Notes under the pieces: model-generated | What the model was told of the DNA's origin: nothing | Seen by the model: the letters and a program-made list of their open reading frames with translations, nothing else | The model's database searches: none | Assembly: GCA_026707045.1 (NCBI GenBank) | Contig: JAPOXO010000010.1 | Location: 1 to 44,136, forward strand | Length of the DNA stretch: 44,136 nt | Direction: 5' to 3' | Origin: Gammaproteobacteria bacterium | GTDB lineage: Bacteria; Pseudomonadota; Gammaproteobacteria; Pseudomonadales; Azotimanducaceae | Position numbers and translations under genes: made by a program | Shown here: positions 6,866 through 15,565 of the stretch, piece after piece | Position numbering within the stretch: the first letter of the stretch is position 1 | How the letters are laid out: each line of letters begins with the position of its first letter

Positions 6866-9538
6866 CTAGACCCGCTTATCTCCGTCAAACAACTTTGAAC
6901 TTCGCCTTGCTGCTGTCTTTTTTGGCACATCCTGTCTTTCCACCCACCGTCCGTTTTCGTAGTGTGCACTCCACGGATGTCCTTTGGCATCAACACGTAT
7001 GTAATGCTGTTGGGTCTTGCGCGAGAACCTGACAGTCGTCTCACGTCCGGATGGATCTTCGACCGGAGCAGTTAGCAGGTGCTTAAATTTCGGGTCAATC
7101 TCGTTTGAATGAGGCAACAATTCTTTAACTAACGGCGCACGGGTTTGACGGTTGCGCGGATACTTGCTCGCGGCGAGAAAGAGTCCGGCAGCACCATCTC
7201 GCAGAACAAAATGGTCGTCAATGCCATCACAGAGCAATTCAGGCATAGGTACTGGATCGGCTCTCGGCGGCGCTACCCTTCCATTTGCGAGGATCTTGCG
7301 AGTATTGCCGCATGTCTCGCTGGTGCATGAATAGAACGGTCCAAATCTACCAGTCCGTCGTTGCATTTCCCCTTGACATCGGTCACATTCGATTGAAGGA
7401 CCTTCATATTCCTTCAACTGAAATTCACCTATTTCAATCTCGTGACCTCGACAATCTTGATTCCCGCATATGTGAACCTTCCGTGTTTCGTCTAGAAGAA
7501 ACGACTCCATTGCGGTTGCACAAATTGGACACTTCCGCTTCAATCGCAACATCTTGCTCTCCGCTTCATCGTCTCCCGATTCGAAAGATTCTTCTTGTAG
7601 CGCTAGATTCATCGTGTGCTTGCATCTTTCTTTCGGGGGTAGGTCATATCCCGCACATCCGAGAAAAGCGCCAGATTTGGCCACGCGAATGAGCATATTT
7701 TTGCCGCATTTCTCACACGCGATCGAAGTGGGAATGGGTTCGTTTTTACGCATTTCGATTTCTGCAGACTTCAGCTGACTGGTGAAATTACCGTAAAAGC
7801 TGTCTAGTACATCCAACCATTGCTTCTTGCCAAGTGCAATGAAGTCGAGTTCATCTTGTTCCATCTTTGAAGTAAATTCATAGTCCATCAAAGCAGCAAA
7901 ATTCTCGGTCAATCGATCCGTGACGAGCTCCCCAATTCTCTCAGCGTGAAATCTCTTTTGGCGAAGAGAAACGTAACCGCGTTCTTGAATGGTCGAAATT
8001 ATTGGTACGTAAGTGCTTGGACGACCAATACCTCGTTCTTCAAGTTCACGTACAAGGCTTGCCTCACGATAACGGGCTGGAGGTTTGGTGAAGTGCTGCG
8101 TTTTTTCCACTTTCAAGTTGCGAAGTAGTTCTCCCACCTGAAAGTCCGGTACGACTTGCTCATCATCTCCGCGTGTCGGAGGAGTCCATATCCGCGTGAA
8201 TCCATCGAACACAACCACTCGTCCTTGTATTCTGAGCTCGTAATCTCCCGCCTGTACGGTCGTCGTCACACTCTCGTACCGAGCATTGGTCATTTGACAC
8301 GCCACAAATCGTCTCCAAATGAGGTCATACAGCTTGCGCTGGCTCTCATCAAGACTCTTCAAGTCATCAGCCTTGACGGTTACATCCGATGGTCGTATAG
8401 CTTCGTGGGCTTCTTGTGCAGCTTTGGATTTGGTTGGATAGACCACAGGACTATTGGGAACATAGCTTGAACCTATGTTCGCATTTAGATAGTCTCGAAC
8501 ATTGCTCACCGCTTCGCCGGCCAAGTTGGTTGAGTCAGTACGCATGTAAGTTATTAGTCCACTTTCGTACAGGCTCTGAGCAAGTCTCATGGTGCGTGCG
8601 ACGGTGTATCCCAACCTTGATGAAGCTGCTTGTTGCAACGTAGATGTAATAAATGGAGGCTGAGGTTTAGATCCGGTGGGCCTCTTCTCGTGCCGAATGA
8701 CCTCACACGTTGCTTTTTCAAGTTCCTTGAGAGCCTTCTCAGCTTCTTGTTCGTCCGCAGCCGAAAATCCCCTACCCCGATAAGTAATAACCTTAAATCG
8801 ATACGCATTCTGGCCTCTGCTGGACTCATCCGTTGATCGCGCCAAATCTGCGAATAATTCCCAGTACTCCTCAACATTGAATGCACGGATTTCTCTTTCT
8901 CGTTCTACAACGAGTCGTACGGCCACCGATTGAACCCGACCAGCAGAAAGTCCCCGAGCCACTTTGTTCCAAAGCAAGGGAGAAAGCTCGAATCCGACAA
9001 CTCGATCAAGAAATCTTCGTGCCTTATATGCGTTAACTCGATCATTGTTGACGGTGCCAGGATGTCTAAATGCTTCGTCTATTGCACTCTTTGTGATCTC
9101 GTTGAAGACGACTCTTCGAAATCGATTCGAATCTCCACCAATGACCTCTTGAAGGTGCCAAGCGATTGCTTCTCCCTCGCGATCCCTATCTGTTGCCAAA
9201 TAGATAAAGTCCGATCCTTCCGCCGCCTTTTTCAGATCTTTTACAACTGAATCTTTCCCCACTGAGACTATCCAGTTAGCGATCCAGCCGTTGTCGGGGT
9301 CTACACCCATTCTTCGAATATGAGCCGTCCTCGCCTGTTTTTCGCGCGCCTTTTTCTTTTCTTTGGGGCTCAAATGCTTGGGAATACGCTTGGTTTTCGT
9401 TTCCCCAATCTGTGCCCCACTCGTCGGCAAGTCACGGATGTGCCCGCGACTTGACTTCACTACAAACTCGTTGCCTAGGTACTTGCTAATAGTCTTGGTC
9501 TTGTTAGGCGATTCAACAATAACTAGTGATTTGCCCAT
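6866..9538 (-). CDS. topA: DNA topoisomerase I
   Basis: An 890-residue type IA topoisomerase that relaxes negative supercoils through a transient 5'-phosphotyrosine. The N-terminal TOPRIM domain begins MGKSLVIVESPNKTKT and has DRDREGEAIAWHL. The active-site tyrosine is Y331 in GLITYMRTDST. Three C-terminal zinc-ribbon modules follow: CEKCGKNM with two later cysteines, CPICATAM...CGNQDC, and CDRCQGEM...CTSETC. The tail (PLVKELLPHSNEIDPKFKHLL and RFSRKTQQHY) resembles that of Pseudomonas-type TopA. ATG at 9538 follows AAGGAG. It lies downstream of, and possibly shares a transcript with, the hypothetical gene ending at 9817. Confidence 0.97.
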   Translation of the reverse strand: MGKSLVIVESPNKTKTISKYLGNEFVVKSSRGHIRDLPTSGAQIGETKTKRIPKHLSPKEKKKAREKQARTAHIRRMGVDPDNGWIANWIVSVGKDSVVKDLKKAAEGSDFIYLATDRDREGEAIAWHLQEVIGGDSNRFRRVVFNEITKSAIDEAFRHPGTVNNDRVNAYKARRFLDRVVGFELSPLLWNKVARGLSAGRVQSVAVRLVVEREREIRAFNVEEYWELFADLARSTDESSRGQNAYRFKVITYRGRGFSAADEQEAEKALKELEKATCEVIRHEKRPTGSKPQPPFITSTLQQAASSRLGYTVARTMRLAQSLYESGLITYMRTDSTNLAGEAVSNVRDYLNANIGSSYVPNSPVVYPTKSKAAQEAHEAIRPSDVTVKADDLKSLDESQRKLYDLIWRRFVACQMTNARYESVTTTVQAGDYELRIQGRVVVFDGFTRIWTPPTRGDDEQVVPDFQVGELLRNLKVEKTQHFTKPPARYREASLVRELEERGIGRPSTYVPIISTIQERGYVSLRQKRFHAERIGELVTDRLTENFAALMDYEFTSKMEQDELDFIALGKKQWLDVLDSFYGNFTSQLKSAEIEMRKNEPIPTSIACEKCGKNMLIRVAKSGAFLGCAGYDLPPKERCKHTMNLALQEESFESGDDEAESKMLRLKRKCPICATAMESFLLDETRKVHICGNQDCRGHEIEIGEFQLKEYEGPSIECDRCQGEMQRRTGRFGPFYSCTSETCGNTRKILANGRVAPPRADPVPMPELLCDGIDDHFVLRDGAAGLFLAASKYPRNRQTRAPLVKELLPHSNEIDPKFKHLLTAPVEDPSGRETTVRFSRKTQQHYIRVDAKGHPWSAHYENGRWVERQDVPKKTAARRSSKLFDGDKRV

Positions 9539-9713
9539 TGTTCTCCTTGTAAAGCGTCATTTGCTCTGACTTAAGTTGATGGTGTTCGGCTTTGTCTATA
9601 TATATACAACAATCGATTTCGAGAGGTTTGGCAGTCTAACTAGTCCCTGCCAAAACTAGCTCAAACATTTATCGAGGTGAAATGTGACAACCTGTGTGAA
9701 AACGCATAGACAC

Positions 9714-9731
9714 AACCAATTGAGATTGGTT
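9714..9731. other. 7-bp hairpin between hypothetical gene and topA
   Basis: AACCAAT at 9714-9720 and ATTGGTT at 9725-9731 form a perfect 7-bp stem with a TGAG tetraloop. It lies about 85 bases after the minus-strand gene ending at 9817. There is no strong T-tract on either side, so it is at best a weak terminator for that gene. The rest of the 278-base gap holds an AT-rich topA promoter region near 9590-9612 on the minus strand. Confidence 0.35.
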
Positions 9732-9816
9732 CATAGAAAGATCGAATAGATTTTTCAATTCTTCCATAGATTCCTCTCATGCAACTCTTCGCATTGTGTA
9801 GATCGGCACTTTCTAT

Positions 9817-10377
9817 TCATCGATCGAGCATCTCCTTTTCGATTTCAATATTAGCTTCCATGAGTTCCTGCAAACCGGTCAACATTTGCTCGACAAATGC
9901 ATCTGGAGTGGAATCCAATTGTTCCCTACCAATCCAGGAAGCACCGTTTCTGCTACTCCTGACGGCGACAATATCAGCTGGCAATTGATCGATCGCTTTC
10001 GCAACCCTTTTCCAATATTCTTCCTGATGTTTCAATCTGGTTTCGCTCAAGCTTGGTTCAAAAATGAAGCCCTCGATCGGTCCGTTTCCGTTCGAGGACG
10101 CGTACAAAGTCCAAATCGGCATGGCCGCGAATTCGTCTGAATAGCGTCTCTCCCATGCGATGCACTGAACCTTGGGGGTTCGAATTTTTCCTCCAGCTGT
10201 GACTCGCTCCATTGCAGGAGCGCTGATATCGCTAATGACGATCCCTTGAGTAATCAGTCCCGACTTTCGAGCATCAATCCGCATTCGACCAATCCGTCTC
10301 TCCCGTTTCGACGGCAATACCAAGAATATCCCACCGAAGACCATGAGAAACGCTGTTGTGACCAGAATCCAAACCAT
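9817..10377 (-). CDS. membrane-anchored conserved hypothetical protein
   Basis: A 186-residue protein with one N-terminal hydrophobic anchor (residues 1-22, MVWILVTTAFLMVFGGIFLVL), followed by PSKRERRIGRMRIDARKSGL and a soluble cytoplasmic part. The arrangement of an anchor ending in a proline and then a basic 'RxRRIGRMRxxARxxGL' helix is one I associate with uncharacterised gammaproteobacterial proteins, sometimes mislabelled YajC-like because of the short anchored N-terminus. The tail EANIEIEKEMLDR looks coiled. Function unknown. It is divergent from the universal stress gene and upstream of topA. Confidence 0.75.
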   Translation of the reverse strand: MVWILVTTAFLMVFGGIFLVLPSKRERRIGRMRIDARKSGLITQGIVISDISAPAMERVTAGGKIRTPKVQCIAWERRYSDEFAAMPIWTLYASSNGNGPIEGFIFEPSLSETRLKHQEEYWKRVAKAIDQLPADIVAVRSSRNGASWIGREQLDSTPDAFVEQMLTGLQELMEANIEIEKEMLDR

Positions 10378-10432
10378 TGTTACTTTTGATTCAGTGATCC
10401 GAATTCGTACATAATTTCAAAGTGAGTAGACA

Positions 10433-10885
10433 ATGGATTCCCTCTCGACTATGTGCAAGTATTCTCGGGTGCTGCTTGCTGTCGACTTGACAGAAGACTG
10501 CCGTCATGTAGCGGAACATGCTTCGATATTGGCCCAACTCTATAATGCAAACCTTCACATCGTACATGTTATAGAGCCTCAGAGTCTTGCATATGGCGAC
10601 GAAATACCAATGGATCTTTCTTCGCTGCACCAAGCCATTTACGATCAAGCAGAGTCGTATCTTCGCGAACTTTCCCACGACTTCGAAATTCCAAGTACGA
10701 GGCAGCACCTCGCCTTCGGACGTATTGACACCGAAATTCGGCGAATCGCCGATCAAGAAAATATCGATGTCATCGTCGTTGGAAGTCATGGCCGACACGG
10801 TTTGGCGATTCTGTTTGGATCAACTCTCAATGGTGTGCTGCAGAAAGCGACTTGCGATGTCCTCGCCGTGCGTGTTGGAGAATAG
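10433..10885 (+). CDS. universal stress protein, UspA family
   Basis: A 150-residue single-domain Usp protein. It opens with SRVLLAVDLTEDCRHVAEHAS, continues with NLHIVHVIEP, and ends with DVIVVGSHGRHGLAILFGSTLNGVLQKATCDVLAVRV, the conserved Usp C-terminal strand and loop. The GxxG-x(8)-GS spacing is one residue shorter than the classical ATP-binding G-x2-G-x9-G-S/T pattern, so nucleotide binding is uncertain. ATG at 10433 is used; ATG at 10451 would remove six residues and still keep the domain. Such proteins respond to starvation and other stresses in the cytoplasm. Confidence 0.9.
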   Translation: MDSLSTMCKYSRVLLAVDLTEDCRHVAEHASILAQLYNANLHIVHVIEPQSLAYGDEIPMDLSSLHQAIYDQAESYLRELSHDFEIPSTRQHLAFGRIDTEIRRIADQENIDVIVVGSHGRHGLAILFGSTLNGVLQKATCDVLAVRVGE

Positions 10886-10915
10886 GTCAATAACTAGAAG
10901 CCGCATCGATTGCTC

Positions 10916-12805
10916 GTGAGATTGACCGCAACTTTCGGGTGCCTACTGTTCCTTTTGTGTTCAATAAGTGCAGGTGCCAATTACGACGAGCTAATTGATC
11001 TACGACAGAAATACAAGCAAGCAAAACATGCTCGCGATTCCGGAAGAATACGAGAGTTCGAACGACTAAAAAGCGAACTAACAGATTACCCACTGTATGA
11101 ATACCTTGTCTACCAAGATGGCGTGCGCCGACTATCGTTGCATTCTCCAGAACAAGCTTTGAACATCAAAGCGAAGTTGGCTAACTCGGTGCTATCCGAT
11201 GTGTTCTTTCAACGATGGCTAAACGCCCAGGCAAAGGCAGGCAGATGGTCAACCTACACGGAATATTACGTGCCATCTTCGAACCCCATTGAACAGTGTC
11301 GCTACGCGCAAGCGCTTCATCGCATCGGTGAGACCAAGAAAGCTATGTCTTTAGTCCGTGACCTTTGGATCGTGGGGGTGTCGCAGCCGAAGGAATGCGA
11401 TCCTATCTTCGCTACATGGATTAGCAATGGAAACGTCACGTTTCGAGTTGCATGGCAACGCTTGCAGCTTGCAGTCAAGGAAAATTCGAGAGTTCTCGCA
11501 CGTTACCTTATGCGTTTCTTTGACAAGTCAGACCGAACAAAAGCGCAGTTGCTGTATGACGTGCATGTACGACCAAACTTAGTACGCGACAGTAAACGGT
11601 TTGCAAACGACGAATGGGGTCGCGTAGCTCTAGCGCACGGACTTCGTGAATTCGCTAAAGACGAAGGCAAAAAGGCTTTGGATCTTTGGAATCAGTATCG
11701 AACTCAGTATGACTTTGGGTCAGGAGACCAATCTGAACTTGACAACGAACTCTCCTTCTGGGCTGCACGCGACGGAGTTTTGATACGACCTGTTGATCCA
11801 AATTTCAGTGCTTCAACAATCGAACGCATAGCAGATACTGCAATGGCGCAACACGATTGGGAATTGGCTTACGAATGGCTGTCAGTCTATCCCGAAGAAG
11901 ATCGTATGAATTACAAGTGGCGATTTTGGTGGGGAATTGCAAACCTAAGCCTCGGCAAAATTGAAGCTCTTTCCATTCTTGAGGAACTCGCTGGATTGCG
12001 TACCTACTACGGTTTTCTCGCCGCCCAGCAATTGGGCCTTCCCGTACAACTCAATGGACATGTCTGGGACAACCCTCGAGATAAGCGTCTCGAATACATG
12101 GCCGACAAGCGAATTGCGCGGATATTTGAACTCTATGCTGTTGGCGATGAAGCAAGTGCCAAAAAAGAATGGCAGTGGCTGCTGCCTCAAGTAGATCAAG
12201 ATGCTCAAGCTTGGATTGCCCACGAGATAGCAAACATAGGATGGACCTACGATGCCATCCAAGCCGCGTTTTCAGCCGATGCTCTCGACCTAATCGATGC
12301 TCGATTCCCAATGCTGTACCTCGATGAGTTCAAACGCAACGCACACATGACCAACATAAGATTGCCCATTTTGTTGGCGATAGCTCGCCAGGAGAGCGCA
12401 TTTAATGCTCGAGCAATTTCACCCGTTGGGGCGCGCGGTCTCATGCAATTAATGCTGCCAACCGCACGGAGAACGGCAAACAATATACGTGCTCCGCGTC
12501 CTTCATCTTCCTCTTTGCTCGATCCGACCACAAATATATACATCGGTTCTCATCACTTGTTAGAACTGATTGAAGAGTTTGATAACCACGTCTTGGCATA
12601 CGCAGCATACAACGCAGGTTCCCATCGCGTAGATCAGTGGATTAAGGACGCAAAGGGCATGGACACTCGTGTTTGGATTGAGACCATTCCGTTCCACGAA
12701 ACGCGTAACTATGTAAAAAACGTTATTTCGTTTACTCAGGTATATGGACAAATACTGAACATTCCAGTACCTGTCCTTGCAGAGCACGAAAGCGTGGTCC
12801 CTTAG
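10916..12805 (+). CDS. slt: soluble lytic murein transglycosylase
   Basis: A periplasmic lytic transglycosylase of about 630 residues with Slt70 architecture: signal peptide (RLTATFGCLLFLLCSISAGA), a long alpha-helical superhelical U/L region, and a C-terminal goose-lysozyme-like catalytic domain. The catalytic glutamate lies in LLAIARQESAFNARAISPVGARGLMQLM, followed by NIYIGSHHL and the AYNAGSHRVDQW motif. It cleaves glycan strands to 1,6-anhydro-muropeptides. GTG at 10916 or TTG at 10910 may be the start; both give a proper signal peptide and neither has a clear ribosome-binding site. tatD follows closely or overlaps, so translation may be coupled. Confidence 0.93.
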   Translation: MRLTATFGCLLFLLCSISAGANYDELIDLRQKYKQAKHARDSGRIREFERLKSELTDYPLYEYLVYQDGVRRLSLHSPEQALNIKAKLANSVLSDVFFQRWLNAQAKAGRWSTYTEYYVPSSNPIEQCRYAQALHRIGETKKAMSLVRDLWIVGVSQPKECDPIFATWISNGNVTFRVAWQRLQLAVKENSRVLARYLMRFFDKSDRTKAQLLYDVHVRPNLVRDSKRFANDEWGRVALAHGLREFAKDEGKKALDLWNQYRTQYDFGSGDQSELDNELSFWAARDGVLIRPVDPNFSASTIERIADTAMAQHDWELAYEWLSVYPEEDRMNYKWRFWWGIANLSLGKIEALSILEELAGLRTYYGFLAAQQLGLPVQLNGHVWDNPRDKRLEYMADKRIARIFELYAVGDEASAKKEWQWLLPQVDQDAQAWIAHEIANIGWTYDAIQAAFSADALDLIDARFPMLYLDEFKRNAHMTNIRLPILLAIARQESAFNARAISPVGARGLMQLMLPTARRTANNIRAPRPSSSSLLDPTTNIYIGSHHLLELIEEFDNHVLAYAAYNAGSHRVDQWIKDAKGMDTRVWIETIPFHETRNYVKNVISFTQVYGQILNIPVPVLAEHESVVP

Positions 12806-12824
12806 ACATCCCGAGATTCTCCAT

Positions 12825-13601
12825 TTGATAGACATCGGGGCAAACCTTACTGACAAGTCCTTCAAAGACGACCTCGATCGAGTGTTGAGCCGAGCAAAGC
12901 AAGGAGGTGTCAGTCACATCATGGTTACCGGAACCAACATTTCGAGCAGTCGGCGCGCTGTCGCCTTGTGTTCCAAGTATTCCGGCTATCTGTCCTCGAC
13001 AGCGGGAATTCATCCGCATCACGCCGAAAATCCGAAGCCAGGTTGGATCAATGAGATCGAGGAGATTGCTAGTTCTCAATGCGTAGTCGCTATCGGTGAA
13101 ACGGGATTGGACTATTTTCGAGACTTTTCGCCACGTTCGGACCAACGAAAGGTCTTTTGTACGCAGCTTGAACTGGCGGCGAAGCTAGGATTGCCAGTGT
13201 TTATACATGATCGAGACTCAGATGGAGACTTACTGCAAATCGTTTCGGAATGTAGAGAATTGAAGGCAGTTGTACATTGTTTTACGGGATCTCAAGACTT
13301 GCTTCTCAAATACCTGGAACTTAATCTCTATATAGGAATAACGGGATGGATTTGCGACGAGCGCCGAGGAATCCCCCTTCGAGACATCGTACATCTGATT
13401 CCCAACGATCGATTGCTTGTGGAGACGGATTCTCCATACTTACTGCCAAGAAGTATCCAACCAAGACCCCGGACCCGTCGCAACGAGCCAGCCAATCTCC
13501 AATATGTTGTGGATGAGATAGCGTCAGCTCGAAACCAATCTCCACCCGAAGTTGCTCAACTCACCTCGGACAATGCAAAGCGGCTATTCGCTATTAACTA
13601 A
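12825..13601 (+). CDS. tatD: TatD family 3'-5' DNA exonuclease
   Basis: A TatD-type metal-dependent deoxyribonuclease. It tracks E. coli TatD closely: IDIGANLTD at the N-terminus, MVTGTNISSSRRA, STAGIHPHHAE, VAIGETGLDY, VFIHDRDSDG, AVVHCFTG, YIGITGWICDERRG, LLVETDSPYLLPR, and RRNEPANLQYV. All expected His/Asp/Glu metal ligands are present. TTG at 12825 aligns with the family N-terminus. A TTG at 12777 would add 16 residues and overlap the transglycosylase end; an ATT at 12816 is also conceivable. Homologues act in DNA repair and turnover; despite the name it is not a Tat translocon part. Its end overlaps the convergent glutaredoxin gene by 18 bases. Confidence 0.93.
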   Translation: MIDIGANLTDKSFKDDLDRVLSRAKQGGVSHIMVTGTNISSSRRAVALCSKYSGYLSSTAGIHPHHAENPKPGWINEIEEIASSQCVVAIGETGLDYFRDFSPRSDQRKVFCTQLELAAKLGLPVFIHDRDSDGDLLQIVSECRELKAVVHCFTGSQDLLLKYLELNLYIGITGWICDERRGIPLRDIVHLIPNDRLLVETDSPYLLPRSIQPRPRTRRNEPANLQYVVDEIASARNQSPPEVAQLTSDNAKRLFAIN

Positions 13602-13817
13602 GTCGACAATTTGTTGAGCTGTGAAAGGCCAATCCAATTCGTGGTCGCCCACTTGAACTACCGGGATCTTCTGTGCCATTCGATGGAACAATTCAGCATC
13701 GGACATGATGTCTACGACATCGAGAATATGACCCGAGAGTTGATCCGATTCAAACACCATGTTTAATGCTTCGTCGCACATTGTGCAAGCATCCGTGACG
13801 TAAAGGACTATTTGCAC
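13584..13817 (-). CDS. glutaredoxin-like small redox protein
   Basis: A 77-residue thioredoxin-fold protein of the DUF836/glutaredoxin-like group. Strand MQIVLYVT leads to the redox motif C11-T-M-C14 at the start of helix 1; the cis-proline segment is KIPVVQVGDHELDWPFT, and the C-terminal helix is TAQQIVDLVNS. It starts at a GTG. Its target is not known. It is transcribed opposite tatD with an 18-base tail overlap, and lies 120 bases downstream of the minus-strand beta-barrel gene. Confidence 0.85.
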   Translation of the reverse strand: MQIVLYVTDACTMCDEALNMVFESDQLSGHILDVVDIMSDAELFHRMAQKIPVVQVGDHELDWPFTAQQIVDLVNSE

Positions 13818-13937
13818 ACTAGTGCAGAGAGACCTCTAATCAATTTTGTTGAACCTTTCATAGATCCATCGCTTAGAACAATTTGTAAGACTTTCCGAGG
13901 TTAAAATACTTGTTTAATAGATATTTAATTCAGATAC

Positions 13938-14738
13938 TTAAAGGAATCTCGACAGACTGAGCGTAAATCGAAAGTTCTGCATCTCAAGTGATGGAATAAC
14001 TCTAACTGTGCCATTTTCATAAACATCTTCCCAATCATCTTCGATTGAGGTTTCTAAACGCAGTTCTAATTGGGCAACAAATTTCTCGCTAAATGCATGT
14101 TCTACGCCGCCTCCGAAAGCGTAAACCTGTCCACTTGCCTCATAGCTGAATTCTCCGGTCTCAAACTGCGGGCCGACACACTCCGTGAGCGTAAAGCACC
14201 CCAGTTCATAGCGAGTATCCAACTCCACATTGGCTCGCTTGGCACCTATAAGAAAGTAGTATCCTGTAATAGCAGTCCAATTTGTGTCAAGCAGTTCCCG
14301 TCCCCATTGAAGTGTTACGCCAAATTCGGTGCTAGAAGCTACATCAAACGTTTCAGGCCAAGCTTCACCGTACTGGGCACGAAGCTGGGAGACCCCATCC
14401 CCGCTAACAAATCCAGAGACTCGGCCAGAGCCAGTATTTGCTTCCAGTTGAACACCATAAAAGCCGCTGTCTAGTGCTTTTCTATATCCCACGACCAACC
14501 CAATGTTTCCGAGGTTCCCATCTCCCGTGTTGCTAGTTTCGAATCTCATCCCCGCTACGGTCGTCGCATTGTCTGGATGTGTGTTGTCAAGGACTTTGGA
14601 ATAGTCAGCATCCGACTGAGAAATTGCTCCTTGAATCCCAACGTACACACCGGATAGCTGCGCCATGACTGTGGAACTGAAGAAACAGGTAACGAGAAGG
14701 AAGGCAAAGCGGATAGATTGAATCGGCCTCATGAGCAC
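13938..14738 (-). CDS. outer-membrane beta-barrel protein, OmpA/OprF-barrel-like
   Basis: A 266-residue protein with a signal peptide (IRFAFLLVTCFFSSTVMAQ). It opens with SGVYVGIQGAISQSDADY, typical of 8-stranded porin-family barrels, has many alternating strands (NIGLVVGYRKAL, FYGVQLEANTGSG, FVAQLELRLETS), and ends with FRFTLSLSRFL, a good BAM recognition signal with terminal aromatic context. Two cysteines (CFTLTEC) probably form a loop disulfide. ATG at 14738 or, two codons later, 14732 may be used. No peptidoglycan-binding domain is attached. Cargo or role unknown. Confidence 0.8.
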   Translation of the reverse strand: MLMRPIQSIRFAFLLVTCFFSSTVMAQLSGVYVGIQGAISQSDADYSKVLDNTHPDNATTVAGMRFETSNTGDGNLGNIGLVVGYRKALDSGFYGVQLEANTGSGRVSGFVSGDGVSQLRAQYGEAWPETFDVASSTEFGVTLQWGRELLDTNWTAITGYYFLIGAKRANVELDTRYELGCFTLTECVGPQFETGEFSYEASGQVYAFGGGVEHAFSEKFVAQLELRLETSIEDDWEDVYENGTVRVIPSLEMQNFRFTLSLSRFL

Positions 14739-14916
14739 ACCGGATAGCTTGGGATTTCTTCGATAATCTTATCAAAGACAGTGTTGAGATTGTCGCGTTT
14801 CGCCTGCCCGCTAGTGACGAATACGTTCCTCAAACTAAGAGACGTTAGAGTGTGGTTGGCGAGTAGGTGGGGTTGAGCTGGCTAGTTCTCATTGTGAGTA
14901 CCATTAGCGTCTCGCA

Positions 14917-14934
14917 TCCAGATAATCCAGATAA
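14917..14934. repeat. tandem 9-bp direct repeat
   Basis: TCCAGATAA occurs twice head to tail in the 250-base divergent gap between the beta-barrel gene and the acetyltransferase, about 55 bases before the latter's start. The position would suit an activator or repressor site, but nothing else supports that. Confidence 0.35.
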
Positions 14935-14988
14935 CAGTCACTGGCTACCCCATATCGTGATAAGACACAAAAAGGACAGGCTTTAGGC

Positions 14989-15549
14989 GTGGTAGATCAG
15001 CACAAAGTTGCAGACGCTTCTTCAGTACAGAGCAGAGTGTACGTTCGCCCAGTTCGAGGTAGCGATCGGAATTCAGTTGTCTCAATGGCTCAAGCAAGTC
15101 AGAAATTGCACCATCCCTGGATAACTCCACCACTCACCAATCACATGTTTCGTTTGTATTTGAAGCGTACTCAGCGAGAGGATGCTGATGGATTTGTGGT
15201 GTGTCTTCGTTCAACCGACGAAGTCATTGGAGTTATCAATTTGAACGATATTGTCCGAGGATCATTTATGAGTGCGAACCTCTCCTACTACGTCGACTCG
15301 AACCACCGAGGAAACGGTTACATGACAGACGCTCTACGGCTTGTTATTCGCCTGTCTTTTGAAGTCTTTGGCCTACACAGACTAGAAGCGGCCATTCAGC
15401 CCGGTAATCAACCTTCCAAAGACTTGGTAAGACGTTGTGGATTCCAGATGGAAGGATTGAGTTCCGATTTGCTATTCATTGACGGAAAATGGCGTGATCA
15501 CGAACGGTGGGCGCTGGTCGACAAAAGAACCTCCCTAAACCGACTTTAA
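14989..15549 (+). CDS. GNAT family N-acetyltransferase, RimJ/RimL-like
   Basis: A 186-residue acetyl-CoA-dependent acyltransferase. GNAT motifs are visible: DGFVVCLRSTDEVIGVINLNDI (beta2-beta4), ANLSYYVDSNHRGNGYMTDALRLVIRLSFEVFGLHRLEAAIQPGNQPSKDLVRRCGF, where HRGNGYMTDAL is the Q/RxxGxG/A CoA pyrophosphate loop, and a terminal WRDHERWAL. The RimJ/RimL branch acetylates N-termini of ribosomal proteins or other amines; the substrate here is unknown. GTG at 14989 follows an AAAGGACAGG purine run. Sixteen bases separate it from the peptidase gene. Confidence 0.88.
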   Translation: MVDQHKVADASSVQSRVYVRPVRGSDRNSVVSMAQASQKLHHPWITPPLTNHMFRLYLKRTQREDADGFVVCLRSTDEVIGVINLNDIVRGSFMSANLSYYVDSNHRGNGYMTDALRLVIRLSFEVFGLHRLEAAIQPGNQPSKDLVRRCGFQMEGLSSDLLFIDGKWRDHERWALVDKRTSLNRL

Positions 15550-15565
15550 GAATGAGCTAAAAATC

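Noticed and set aside
7145..9250. Several plus-strand open frames opposite topA
   Set aside because: Antisense shadows of a clearly conserved gene; no family features.
9590..9612. TA-rich near-palindrome upstream of topA resembling an E. coli SOS box
   Set aside because: The match depends on an alternating TA run; the outer bases fit poorly and topA is not a usual LexA target. More likely a -10 region.
10391..10798. A 135-residue minus-strand frame opposite the universal stress gene
   Set aside because: Complement of conserved Usp codons; no signals of its own.
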